From contig NZ_JAENIK010000011.1 of assembly GCF_016595465.1 (NCBI RefSeq), positions 992,001-1,056,000 on the forward strand: 64,000 nt of DNA, read 5' to 3'. Source of the DNA: Luteolibacter yonseiensis. Its GTDB lineage: Bacteria > Verrucomicrobiota > Verrucomicrobiia > Verrucomicrobiales > Akkermansiaceae. The notes below the pieces were generated by a model that made no database searches, was not told the origin of the DNA, and saw only the letters and a list, made by a program, of their open reading frames with translations. A program made the position numbers and the translations under genes. Positions 38,710 to 46,577 of this stretch are shown here, in pieces (position 1 is the stretch's first letter; each line of letters begins with the position of its first letter).

Positions 38710-39225
38710 TTAGAGCGGAGGGATTTCACTTGCAAGCCGAATCTCCGCCGTGGCAGAACCACGGGAATGCCGACGCACCTCGAAGGCGGGATGGGTTTCC
38801 ACCAATTCGGATACGGGAAAGCTGGTTTCAAACTCGGCGAGACGGGTGTCGCCCGCATGATTTTCAAAAATGTGGCTTACCAGCAGGTCGTCCAGTTCCG
38901 GGAGGAACGCGGAGTAGATTTCTGATCCGCCGATGACGAACACGCGGCCGTCGAGACCGGGCAACTCCGCCAGGTCCGCCGGAGAATGGATGACTTCCAC
39001 ACCCATCGCCGACCAGTTTTGGTCCCGGGTCATCACGATGTTGCGCCGCTTAGGCAGCGGACGCCCGATGGATTCGTAGGTTTTCCGGCCCATGACGATG
39101 GGGTGGCCGGAGGTCGTCCTCTTGAAAAACGCCAGATCTTCCGGCAGGTGCCAGGGCAGGGTTCCCGCCCGGCCGATCACCCGTTCCCCGGTCATCGCCA
39201 CCACCGCTGTCAGTTGGATACTCAT
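38710..39225 (-). CDS. folA: Dihydrofolate reductase
   Basis: Reduces dihydrofolate to tetrahydrofolate with NADPH. 171 residues with the family blocks VIGRAGTLPWHLPEDLAFFKRTT, GHPIVMGRKTYESIGRPLPKR, and VFVIGGSEIYSAFLPELDDLLVSHI. Last gene of a three-gene minus-strand operon beginning with thyA; it overlaps the upstream membrane-protein gene by 4 nt. This restores the folate that thymidylate synthase oxidises. Confidence 0.96.
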   Translation of the reverse strand: MSIQLTAVVAMTGERVIGRAGTLPWHLPEDLAFFKRTTSGHPIVMGRKTYESIGRPLPKRRNIVMTRDQNWSAMGVEVIHSPADLAELPGLDGRVFVIGGSEIYSAFLPELDDLLVSHIFENHAGDTRLAEFETSFPVSELVETHPAFEVRRHSRGSATAEIRLASEIPPL

Positions 39226-39593
39226 GATCGTTTCTCCTCCTCATCATCATAATGGAAGCGATGGAGTATCCGGTGCGCTACCGGAGCGAAGAGCAATCCG
39301 GCCAGAACCAGGAAGGCCAGACCGGAATATAAGGCGTAGAAGCCTGAAAAGAGTTTTCCTGCCTCGGTTTTCATCTCATCCACAGGACCCATGCCGCCGA
39401 GCAGCATCGAGGCGTTCAGGAAGCAGTCCGTCCACGGGAGATGTTCGAAAACCCGGTATCCGGCCATGCCTGCGCCCAGCGAAGCCCCCACGAGCAGGAT
39501 GATCACCATGAACGAGCGCGCGATGCGCCGCATGAACCCGGTCCGCGAGATCAATGCCTCGCCGCGTTTTTCGTAATCGAACATCGGAATCAA
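39222..39593 (-). CDS. Small two-helix membrane protein inside the thyA-folA operon
   Basis: 123 residues. Two transmembrane helices (about 26-46 and 86-105) separated by a 40-residue loop with [23 protein letters not shown]; the layout resembles a two-helix potassium-channel unit, with a conserved GGMGP-like loop. Similar short membrane proteins occur in several bacteria without known function. It overlaps thyA and folA by 4 nt each, so it is translated together with them. A cytoplasmic tail rich in His/Asp/Glu ends the protein. Channel activity is a guess from topology only. Confidence 0.75.
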   Translation of the reverse strand: MIPMFDYEKRGEALISRTGFMRRIARSFMVIILLVGASLGAGMAGYRVFEHLPWTDCFLNASMLLGGMGPVDEMKTEAGKLFSGFYALYSGLAFLVLAGLLFAPVAHRILHRFHYDDEEEKRS

Positions 39594-40402
39594 ACCGCCA
39601 CCGGAGCCTTGATGTGTGGATGGGGATCGTAATTTTCCAAACGGATGTCATCAATCGTGAATCCGTCGATGTCCTTCACGTTGGGGTTCAGCCAAAGGGT
39701 TGGCAGAGCGCGCGGTTCGCGGGAGAGCTGGAGTTCCGTCTGTTCCAGATGATTCGAGTAAAGATGGAGGTCCCCGAAGGTGTGGACGAAGTCCCGCGCC
39801 TCGTAGTCGCAGACATGGGCGATCATCTGTGTCAGCAGGGCATAGGACGCGATGTTGAACGGCACGCCGAGAAACAGATCCGCGCTGCGTTGGTAAAGCT
39901 GGCACGACAGGCCCGGCCTGCCGCCCTCCGGCGCCTCATGGACGTAGAATTGGAACAGAAGGTGGCAGGGGGGCAGCGCCATCTGGTGGATCTGCCCCAC
40001 GTTCCAGGCGGATACGATGTGGCGGCGGGAATGTGGATTTCCAAGCAGGCCGTCCACCAGCAGGCGGATCTGGTCGATCGTCCGTCCTTCCGGGGTGGGC
40101 CATGCCCGCCATTGCTTGCCGTAAACCGGGCCGAGCTCGCCCTCGGCATCCTCCCACTCGTCCCAGATCGTCACACCGTTCTCTTTTAAATAGCGTGTGT
40201 TTGTCTCCCCGCGGAGAAACCACAGCAGCTCATGGATGATCGAGCGCAGGTGGAGTTTCTTCGTCGTCACGCAAGGGAAGCCCTTCCGCAGGTCGTAGCG
40301 TGCCTGCCGTCCGAATACCGATCTTGTTCCCGTTCCCGTGCGGTCCGAGCGATCCTCGCCGTGCTCCAGCACGTCGCGCATGAGGTCAAGGTAGGCTTTC
40401 AT
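39590..40402 (-). CDS. thyA: Thymidylate synthase
   Basis: Makes dTMP from dUMP using methylene-tetrahydrofolate. 270 residues from the ATG at 40402 ([15 protein letters not shown]); an upstream in-frame ATG at 40438 is less typical. Motifs: [28 protein letters not shown], the catalytic Cys in [13 protein letters not shown], and [18 protein letters not shown] with [10 protein letters not shown]. Conserved RR pair is in [10 protein letters not shown]. First gene of the thyA-membrane protein-folA operon. Confidence 0.96.
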   Translation of the reverse strand: MKAYLDLMRDVLEHGEDRSDRTGTGTRSVFGRQARYDLRKGFPCVTTKKLHLRSIIHELLWFLRGETNTRYLKENGVTIWDEWEDAEGELGPVYGKQWRAWPTPEGRTIDQIRLLVDGLLGNPHSRRHIVSAWNVGQIHQMALPPCHLLFQFYVHEAPEGGRPGLSCQLYQRSADLFLGVPFNIASYALLTQMIAHVCDYEARDFVHTFGDLHLYSNHLEQTELQLSREPRALPTLWLNPNVKDIDGFTIDDIRLENYDPHPHIKAPVAV

Positions 40403-40576
40403 GCTGGGATCAAGCCCTCTCTCCGGGAGTTCGTCCAACAGAATCTTGTTTCAGGGGCGGTGAGCTTGCGGTTGGGGGGCAACGGTTGAAAACGACCGGA
40501 GCCGACGGATTTCTGGATGCTTGACGTCATGGTTCATCCTCTTCAATGTCATAGAACTTCAAAAAGGAACAAACCC

Positions 40577-41026
40577 ATGGAAATCAACGGAACTGTTTAT
40601 GACATTCTCCACAATAAAAGTGGAGAGGTATTCACCACGTCACCCCAAAACTCGGTCTATGACGCCGTCCGGCTCATGGGGGAGAAAAACATCGGCGCGC
40701 TTGTCGTGGTGGAGGGGGAGCGGATCATCGGGGTCCTTTCCGAGCGGGACTACAGCCGGAAAGTCGTGCTGCGGGGCCGCACTTCCCGAGATACCACCGT
40801 CGGAGAAATCGTTTCCAGTCCGGCCATCACCGTGGCCAGCAGGGATGGCATCGACAAATGCATGCAGCTCATGACGGGCAAGCGCATCCGCCACCTGCCC
40901 GTCGTGGATGAGGGGCGTCTGGTCGGATTGGTTTCCATTGGAGATCTGGTGAGTTGGGTCATGCAGTCCCAGCGGCACACCATCCAACAGCTCCAGGGGT
41001 ACATCGCGGGGGACTATCCCGGATAA
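40577..41026 (+). CDS. Protein with two CBS domains
   Basis: 149 residues consisting of a CBS pair (about 20-75 and 85-135), with SVYDAVRLMGEKNIGALVVVEGERIIGVLSERDY and GIDKCMQLMTGKRIRHLPVVDEGRLVGLVSIGDLV. Such stand-alone proteins bind adenine nucleotides and act as energy-sensing modules; partner unknown. Start at ATG 40577 has an AAAAAGGA stretch 8 nt upstream. The N-terminal 20 residues are extra. Monocistronic, between thyA (divergent) and the toxin-antitoxin pair. Confidence 0.9.
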   Translation: MEINGTVYDILHNKSGEVFTTSPQNSVYDAVRLMGEKNIGALVVVEGERIIGVLSERDYSRKVVLRGRTSRDTTVGEIVSSPAITVASRDGIDKCMQLMTGKRIRHLPVVDEGRLVGLVSIGDLVSWVMQSQRHTIQQLQGYIAGDYPG

Positions 41027-41114
41027 CGAAGCAATGGGTTGATTGCCAACGCAATGCCGGGCTCGGATCCTATTTCGAAATAGGTTGCTTGCCGCCTTTT
41101 CGAATCCAGCGTAA

Positions 41115-41152
41115 TTGACATATTACCTTTGTGGACATATTTTGTCCACATG
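41115..41152 (+). promoter_or_regulatory. Promoter with palindromic operator of the toxin-antitoxin operon
   Basis: A perfect -35 box TTGACA (41115-41120) is followed after 17 nt by TATTTT (41138-41143). An inverted repeat TGTGGACA/TGTCCACA (41130-41137 and 41143-41150, 5-nt centre) straddles the -10 box. The start codon of the antitoxin begins at 41150, seven bases after the -10 box, where transcription should start, so the mRNA would be leaderless. Confidence 0.75.
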
Positions 41153-41407
41153 AGAACAGTCACCGTGCGGGACATTCGTAACAACTTTTCCAAGGTCGAA
41201 GCATGGCTCGGGGAAGGGGAGGAAATCCGTATCGAAAAGCGTGGCAAACCCATCGGTTTCCTTTCCGCAACCTCTCGATCCGGAGCTCATGACCTGGCGA
41301 AACCTGATTTCGCCGCCCGACTTAAAAAAATTTGGGGTGATCGGGTCTTCTCCGCTGAAGAAGTAGCTGCCATGCGTGAAGCTGAATTGGAAGGTGAGGA
41401 AGGATGA
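41150..41407 (+). CDS. Phd/YefM-type antitoxin
   Basis: 85 residues. N-terminal Phd/YefM-like DNA-binding domain (MRTVTVRDIRNNFSKVEAWLGEGEEIRIEKRGKPIGFLS, about 1-40) followed by an acidic C-terminal region that should wrap the toxin. The start is the ATG at 41150, which falls on the operator and probable transcription start. The stop overlaps the PIN toxin by 4 nt (ATGA). It should repress its own promoter through the palindrome. The 20-residue motif above is split here for length: MRTVTVRDIRNNFSKV then EAWLGEG. Confidence 0.88.
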   Translation: MRTVTVRDIRNNFSKVEAWLGEGEEIRIEKRGKPIGFLSATSRSGAHDLAKPDFAARLKKIWGDRVFSAEEVAAMREAELEGEEG

Positions 41408-41856
41408 ATGTTTATCCGGACACATCGTTTGTTTGTTCGCTTTATCGCCTGCAACACACATCCCAGCGAGCGATAGAACTTAGAGCGGATCTCGTCGTTC
41501 CACTCCCGGTTTCCTCCCTCCTCCTTCTCGAATTCCGCCAGTCAATCCGCTTCCAAATGCGGCTTTTTTCAAAGGATCGCAGCAAGGGATTTTCAAAAAA
41601 CGAAGGCAGCGCGATGCTTCGCGACCTGCAATCCGACCTCGCGCACGGTGTGCTGGAAATGATTTCCCCGGACTGGGCGGATGTGCATCGCATTGCCGAA
41701 GAACTCAGCGGCAGACACACTGAAGCCCACGGCCACCGCTTCGCGGACATTCTGCATGTGGCCACGGCCCTGCATTTCGGTGTGGCAACGTTTTTCACCT
41801 TCGACGCGAATCAGAAGCGCCTTGCGGAGGCTGAAGGAATGTTGGTTCCTGTTTGA
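41404..41856 (+). CDS. PIN-domain toxin (VapC-like)
   Basis: 150 residues. PIN-domain acidic residues visible in YPDTSFVCSLY (D6), LLLLEFRQS (Glu), and the C-terminal cluster FADILHVATALHFG and FFTFDANQKRLAEAEG. VapC-type proteins are ribonucleases cutting tRNA or rRNA and are blocked by the cognate antitoxin, here encoded immediately upstream with a 4-nt overlap. Pairing of a Phd-like antitoxin with a PIN toxin is common. Cleavage target cannot be inferred. Confidence 0.88.
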   Translation: MNVYPDTSFVCSLYRLQHTSQRAIELRADLVVPLPVSSLLLLEFRQSIRFQMRLFSKDRSKGFSKNEGSAMLRDLQSDLAHGVLEMISPDWADVHRIAEELSGRHTEAHGHRFADILHVATALHFGVATFFTFDANQKRLAEAEGMLVPV

Positions 41857-41943
41857 CCATTGGAGGGGATGGATCCGCCAAGTCTGATCCAGCTGTCACA
41901 TTTTCCACCTTGGCGGGCGGAGGGATTCCTATAGCATGTCCGA

Positions 41944-42402
41944 ATGTCAGATTTCGCCCATATCCCGGAAGGTTACCACTCCGTTACGCCTTCCCTTACC
42001 TCGAAAAACGCGGACGCGTCCCTGAAATTCTACGCCGCCGCCTTCGGGGCGGTGGAACATTTCCGGCTGCCGGATGAGAAAACCGGTGGGGTCGCCCATG
42101 CGGAATTCCGGATTGGGAATTCCATCATGATGATCTCGGACGAATACCCGGACTATGGTGCCGTGGCTCCGGAAATTTCCAAAGGTGGCTCGTTCATGAT
42201 CTACGTTCCGGATTGTGACGCCGCATTCGAGCAAGCCGTCGCCGCCGGAGCGACCGTCGTCAGCCCGCCGACCGATCAATTCTGGGGAGACCGTCTCGCC
42301 AGTCTCGCCGATCCCTTCGGCTACCGCTGGTCCGTCGCTCAAAAAGTGTCCTCGCCCACGCCGGAGGAAATGGCGGAAGGAATGAAAAATTTCGGAGCCT
42401 GA
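41944..42402 (+). CDS. VOC-family (PhnB/glyoxalase-like) protein
   Basis: 152 residues with the two-beta-alpha-beta-beta-beta units of the vicinal oxygen chelate superfamily, PhnB-like subgroup: YHSVTPSLTSKNADASLKFYAAAFGAVE, AEFRIGNSIMMISDE, DCDAAFEQAVAAGATVVSPPTDQFWGDRLASLADPFGYRWSVA. Activity unknown; members range from glyoxalases to metal-dependent resistance proteins. It is followed by a GNAT gene after 25 nt, possibly one transcript. Confidence 0.88.
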   Translation: MSDFAHIPEGYHSVTPSLTSKNADASLKFYAAAFGAVEHFRLPDEKTGGVAHAEFRIGNSIMMISDEYPDYGAVAPEISKGGSFMIYVPDCDAAFEQAVAAGATVVSPPTDQFWGDRLASLADPFGYRWSVAQKVSSPTPEEMAEGMKNFGA

Positions 42403-42427
42403 TCCCACGGAGTGGTTTCCCTGTCCT

Positions 42428-42937
42428 ATGATCGTCCGTCCGGCAACCGCTTCCGACGCCGGGCCGATCGCGCGGGTGCAGGTCATCTCTTGGCAGGAAG
42501 CTTACCGGGGCATCCTTCCCCTGGAGTATCTTGCCGGCTTGTCGGTTTACGAACGGCAGGAAATTTGGGCGAAGTCGATCCTCCAGGAGATGCCGAAGCT
42601 CCTGGTGGCCGAGATTGACGGTCAGGTGGTGGGTTTTCTGGCGATGGGACCGTGCCGTGACGACAGGGCTGCTTCATCGCAGCATGAAATCTGGGCGTTT
42701 TATGTGGAACCCGCCCGCTGGTCACAAGGTGTCGGATACCGGCTGTGGCTGGCTTCCCGTGACATCTTGGTGGAGTGTGGCGCGGGAAGAATCAGCTTGT
42801 GGGTGATTGCCGGCAACGAACGTGCGATTCGATTCTACCGTTCGGCCGGATTTGTGCCTGAGGCGGGCTCCAAAAAACCGTTCGAACTTGGAGGTGTCAC
42901 CCTCGAGGAGGAGCGTTATGTTTGGGAGCTCGCATGA
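42428..42937 (+). CDS. GNAT-family N-acetyltransferase
   Basis: 169 residues of GNAT fold: IVRPATASDAGPIARV at the N-terminus, EIWAFYVEPARWSQGVGYRLWLAS (acetyl-CoA binding loop QGVGY), and ISLWVIAGNERAIRFYRSAGFVPE. Substrate unknown. Overall order and spacing next to the VOC gene suggest co-transcription. Start ATG 42428. Confidence 0.9.
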   Translation: MIVRPATASDAGPIARVQVISWQEAYRGILPLEYLAGLSVYERQEIWAKSILQEMPKLLVAEIDGQVVGFLAMGPCRDDRAASSQHEIWAFYVEPARWSQGVGYRLWLASRDILVECGAGRISLWVIAGNERAIRFYRSAGFVPEAGSKKPFELGGVTLEEERYVWELA

Positions 42938-42980
42938 TGGCGTCGCATGATCGCACCCTCTCATGCGGCGGATTTCCTCT

Positions 42981-44459
42981 TCAGGGAATCCAACCGCAGA
43001 TGCGGAAGAGCTTCACCAGGAGATAGGCGACACCGCCCGCGGCGGGAAGGGTGAGGATCCAGGCCCAGAGGATGCGCTCGATGAGGGTGAAGTTGAGCGA
43101 GTTGAGACGTTTCGCACAACCGACGCCCATGATGGAGGTGGTGATGCTGTGGGTGGTGGAAACGGTCATTCCGAAACTGCCGGTCACGGCGAGCAGGGTG
43201 GCGGCGGTGGTCTCGGCGGCGAAGCCGTGGACGGGCTGGAGTTTCACCATCTTGTGACCGAGCGTCTTGATGATGCGCCAGCCGCCCGCCATCGTTCCGG
43301 CGGCCATGGTGATGGAGCAGACGATCTTGATCCATGCCGGCACGTCGGGCGAGAGATCGCGGACTTTTCCGGCGGCCACGACGAGAGGGACTTTTCCGGC
43401 GGATTCGGCGGCGGCCATTTCCTTGGTCAGGCTGCCGTTCCAGTCGGTGATTTTCGCTGCGACCATTTTCCCGAGGATCGGGAGTTTCGGCAGGAACCGG
43501 GCATCCTCGTGGGAGACTAGCTGGTTGTGGGTGGCTTTTGCGTGAGAGGCGAGGCGTTGGGCGGCTTCCGCGTCTCCAATGGCGGCGAAGGTCTTGGCCG
43601 AGAGGGTTTGGAACGCCTCGCGGAATTCGCCGGGCTTGAGATGGGTGCTTTCCGTTTCGAGGGTGCTGGCGGCGGCGCGCAGTTGCTCGGGGGTGGATTT
43701 GGGATTCTGGATGGTCTTGATGCTTTCCTCGGAGGCCATCGATTTGTCCATGCGGAGGAAGTTCATCCAGTCCGGAGCGTTCTGGAAGGTGCCGGTGGCG
43801 GTGGCGGTGACGAGGGCGAGAGTGATGACACCCATCGTTTTCTGGGCGTCGGCGAGACCGTGGGCGAATCCCATGTACCCAGCGCTGAAGATCTGGGCCT
43901 TGCCGAAGAAACGGTTCACGAACCGCGGCCGCGCCTTTTGTAACAGGAAATAAAGGATGCCCATGATGATGAAGCCGCCGACAAAGCCGATGACGGGCGA
44001 GGTGATCATCGGGATCACCACCTTGTGCAGCACGCCCTCCATGACTTCCTTGCCATCCTTGACTTTTTTCACCGACCAGATGATCGCGTGCCAGTTGTCG
44101 TGCGCGCTGGCGACCGCCGCGCCGCAAATTCCACCGACGAGGGCGTGGGTGGAGCTGGACGGGAGCCCGAACCACCAGGTGATCAGGTTCCACACGATCC
44201 CTCCGAGGAGCGCGCAGACGATGACCAGCGGGGAAATGAATTGGGAATCCACCAGCCCGGATGACACCGTTTTCGCGACGGCGTGACCGGCAAGCGCACC
44301 GATGAGGTTGGTGGCGGCGGCCATGAGGATCGCCTGCCGGGGGGTCATCACCTTGGTGCCGACGACGGTGGCGATGGAGTTCGCCGTATCATGGAAGCCA
44401 TTGATGTACTCGAAGGCGAGGGCGATGAAGATCACCAGGAAAATGATGCCAAGCGTCAT
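42981..44459 (-). CDS. Low-affinity inorganic phosphate transporter (Pit)
   Basis: 492 residues, about ten transmembrane helices in two inverted repeats, each with the Pit signature: GFHDTANSIATVVGTKVMTP (about 21-40) with GLPSSSTHALVGG (about 98-110), and the C-terminal GFAAETTAATLLAVTGSFGMTVSTTHSITTSIMG. A hydrophilic loop (about 230-345) separates the halves. Imports phosphate (often as metal-phosphate) by proton symport. Downstream of the DUF47 partner gene by 13 nt, the usual order. Confidence 0.94.
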   Translation of the reverse strand: MTLGIIFLVIFIALAFEYINGFHDTANSIATVVGTKVMTPRQAILMAAATNLIGALAGHAVAKTVSSGLVDSQFISPLVIVCALLGGIVWNLITWWFGLPSSSTHALVGGICGAAVASAHDNWHAIIWSVKKVKDGKEVMEGVLHKVVIPMITSPVIGFVGGFIIMGILYFLLQKARPRFVNRFFGKAQIFSAGYMGFAHGLADAQKTMGVITLALVTATATGTFQNAPDWMNFLRMDKSMASEESIKTIQNPKSTPEQLRAAASTLETESTHLKPGEFREAFQTLSAKTFAAIGDAEAAQRLASHAKATHNQLVSHEDARFLPKLPILGKMVAAKITDWNGSLTKEMAAAESAGKVPLVVAAGKVRDLSPDVPAWIKIVCSITMAAGTMAGGWRIIKTLGHKMVKLQPVHGFAAETTAATLLAVTGSFGMTVSTTHSITTSIMGVGCAKRLNSLNFTLIERILWAWILTLPAAGGVAYLLVKLFRICGWIP

Positions 44460-44472
44460 GCTAGTGGGAGGC

Positions 44473-45102
44473 TCAGGAGTTCTTCAGGACGATCTGGGAG
44501 ACCACGTTGCCGGCGTCGCGGCAGCGGTCGATGACTTTTTCCAGCAGGTCGTAGAGGTCCCGCTTCGCCATGGCCTCGATCGGGTCCATGGAGCCGGAGT
44601 AGATTTCCTTCAGGTAGCCGACGACAAGTTGGTCGGCACGGCCTTCCAGCTCCTGCATCTTGTCGTTTTCCGCCTTGATGTCCTCCAGGCGCGGGCTTTT
44701 CGAGAGCATGTCCACCATGCGGACGACCACGAGCGCGGCTTCCTGGGCGATTGCCATCTGTGGAGCGAAATCCTTCGCCTTCACCAGGTGGTGCATGATT
44801 TCGTAGCGTTCGCCGAATTTCTCCACCGTTTTAGGAATGCGGTAGAGGGCCTTCGACAGGGCCTCGATGTCCTCGCGGTCCAGCGCGGTGACGAAGACCT
44901 TCACGAGTTCCTCGCTGATGATTTCCGCCGTTTTTTTCTCGTTGCGGCGTGCCACCGCGAGGTCAGCGAGGGAGATGTCCCCGTTCGATTCCTGCAGGAG
45001 GCGGGCGAGCGCTTCGATGCTCTGGTGCGCCGATTTTGCACTGCTGGCAAGGAGTTCAAAGAACCGGTCCGATTTTCCAAATAGCTTTGCGAGTGAGATC
45101 AC
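44473..45102 (-). CDS. DUF47 PhoU-like Pit-accessory protein
   Basis: 209 residues, all-helical, of the DUF47/TIGR00153 family: SDRFFELLASSAKSAHQSIEALARLL, ADLAVARRNEKKTAEIISEELVK, TALDREDIEALSKALYRIPK, and a Cys-Arg-Asp tail. Such proteins resemble PhoU and regulate or gate Pit transporters. Encoded just upstream of pit on the same strand, hence co-transcribed. An inverted repeat lies 10 nt upstream of its start. Confidence 0.93.
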   Translation of the reverse strand: MISLAKLFGKSDRFFELLASSAKSAHQSIEALARLLQESNGDISLADLAVARRNEKKTAEIISEELVKVFVTALDREDIEALSKALYRIPKTVEKFGERYEIMHHLVKAKDFAPQMAIAQEAALVVVRMVDMLSKSPRLEDIKAENDKMQELEGRADQLVVGYLKEIYSGSMDPIEAMAKRDLYDLLEKVIDRCRDAGNVVSQIVLKNS

Positions 45103-45111
45103 GGGAAGAAT

Positions 45112-45127
45112 GTGACGATTTCGTCAC
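45112..45127. promoter_or_regulatory. Palindrome upstream of the DUF47-pit operon
   Basis: GTGACG and CGTCAC (45112-45117, 45122-45127) form a dyad with a 4-nt centre, 9 nt upstream of the DUF47 start. It may be a regulator site. It does not match a Pho box direct repeat, so the regulator is unknown. Confidence 0.4.
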
Positions 45128-45285
45128 GTGCCGACAAGCTGAGTTTTTGCGTTCGTCAAGCAGAACCATTTCGCTTGCCACCCTAACGGCCAAGCCCCAC
45201 AAAAGACCCCCGCCCACTCCTGGGGCTGCGCAAAATTCTGTTGCTCCGCCCGGGATGGCGGGCCAACCCCTTAACCGCCGCTCCT

Positions 45286-46452
45286 ATGGAAAGCATCTCA
45301 TCCCGTATTGCCAAAGTTTCCCCATCCCTCACGCTTGCCGTCACCGCACAGGCTAAAGCGATGATCGCCAAGGGCGAAGAAGTTTATGCGCTCGCCGGTG
45401 GTGAGCCGGAAGTGGACACCCCGCAGTTCATCAAGGACGCCGCCATCGAGGCGCTCCAGTCCGGAAAGACCAAGTACACCCCGGCCGGCGGCATCCCGGA
45501 ACTCCGCGCCGCGCTTTCGAAGAAGTTCAAGGAGGACAACAACCTGGACTACGCGCCCAACCAGATCTGTGTCACCGGTGGTGCGAAAATGGCCTGTTAC
45601 AACGCCATCCTCGCCGTGATCGAGGAAGGTGACGAAGTCATCATCCCCTCGCCATTCTGGGTTTCCTATCCGGAGATGGTGACTCTCGCGGGTGGCGTGC
45701 CCGTCATCGTCGAGACCAAGGAATCCAACGGTTGGAAAATGACCCCCGAGCAATTCGAGGAAGCCATGACCCCGGCGACCAAGATGGTCATCATCAACAC
45801 CCCGAGCAACCCGACCGGTGCGATCTACACCAAGGAGGAGCTGCTCGCCCTCGGTGAAATCGCCCTCGGCGAGGACATCGTCATCCTTTCGGACGAGATT
45901 TACGAAAAGCTGGTTTACGGCGAAGCCAAGCACGTCTCCATCGCCTCGCTCAGCCAGGAACTCTACGACCTCACCATCACGGTGAACGGCTTTTCCAAGG
46001 CCTACTCGATGACCGGCTGGCGTCTCGGCTACACCGCCGCTCCGAAAGCGTTGGCGGACGCCATCGAAAAGATCCAGAACCACACCACCTCGAACGCCAA
46101 CTCGTTCTCCCAGTACGGCGCCGTCGCCGCGCTGGAGGGCGACCAGTCGTTCATCGAGGATCTCCGTGGCGAATACGACGTGAAGCGCCAGTTCATGTAT
46201 GCCCGTCTCAAGGCCATCCCGAACATCCGCGTGGTCGAGCCACAAGGCGCGTTCTACTTCTTCGTCTACACCGGCAAAACCGGCCTGAAGTCGATGAACC
46301 TCTGTGACAAACTCCTCTCCCGCTACAAGGTCGCCGCCATCCCCGGCATCGCCTTCGGCTTCGACGAGGGCATCCGCCTCAGCTACTGCACCACGCTGGA
46401 CATCCTCAACGAGGGCCTCACCCGCTTCGAGCAGTTCTGCCGCGAGCATTGA
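45286..46452 (+). CDS. aspC: Class I aspartate aminotransferase
   Basis: Transfers the amino group between aspartate and 2-oxoglutarate; PLP enzyme of the Ib subgroup, 388 residues. Conserved: ALAGGEPEVDTP at the N-terminus, NTPSNPTGAIY, SDEIYEKLVY, the PLP lysine K238 in NGFSKAYSMTGWRLGY, and RLSYCTTLD. Start at ATG 45286 (MESISSRIAKVSPS) is family-typical; the frame upstream is open but lacks conservation. A UUCG-loop terminator follows. Confidence 0.93.
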   Translation: MESISSRIAKVSPSLTLAVTAQAKAMIAKGEEVYALAGGEPEVDTPQFIKDAAIEALQSGKTKYTPAGGIPELRAALSKKFKEDNNLDYAPNQICVTGGAKMACYNAILAVIEEGDEVIIPSPFWVSYPEMVTLAGGVPVIVETKESNGWKMTPEQFEEAMTPATKMVIINTPSNPTGAIYTKEELLALGEIALGEDIVILSDEIYEKLVYGEAKHVSIASLSQELYDLTITVNGFSKAYSMTGWRLGYTAAPKALADAIEKIQNHTTSNANSFSQYGAVAALEGDQSFIEDLRGEYDVKRQFMYARLKAIPNIRVVEPQGAFYFFVYTGKTGLKSMNLCDKLLSRYKVAAIPGIAFGFDEGIRLSYCTTLDILNEGLTRFEQFCREH

Positions 46453-46501
46453 TCGTGAGACAGGCATTTCCGCCTGTTCTTTCATAAGCATGAGTCTTCT
46501 C

Positions 46502-46538
46502 AAATCCGTCATCGGCTTCGGCCGGTGGCGGATTTTTT
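46502..46538 (+). terminator. Terminator of the aspartate aminotransferase gene
   Basis: A 15-bp stem (46502-46516 with 46521-46535, G-U pairs included) closed by the tetraloop TTCG and followed by TTT to 46538. The stem begins and ends with AAA/TTT, and the site precedes the 3' end of the minus-strand cassette. Confidence 0.9.
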
Positions 46539-46577
46539 GTGGGATTCATAGGAGCTATACGACCTATGCCGGAAAAC

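Noticed and set aside
41857-41943. Possible terminator after the PIN toxin (CCGCCAAG...CTTGGCGG)
   Set aside because: Arms are 8 bp but the loop is about 28 nt and no T-run follows, so it is not a convincing rho-independent terminator.
42961-44193. 410-codon frame overlapping the Pit gene
   Set aside because: Arg/Pro/His-rich low-complexity product in a shifted frame of the same strand; Pit signature repeats are intact in the real frame.
45298-46512. 404-codon frame antisense to the aspartate aminotransferase
   Set aside because: Product lacks any motif, while the aminotransferase has all conserved PLP residues and a terminator in its own direction.
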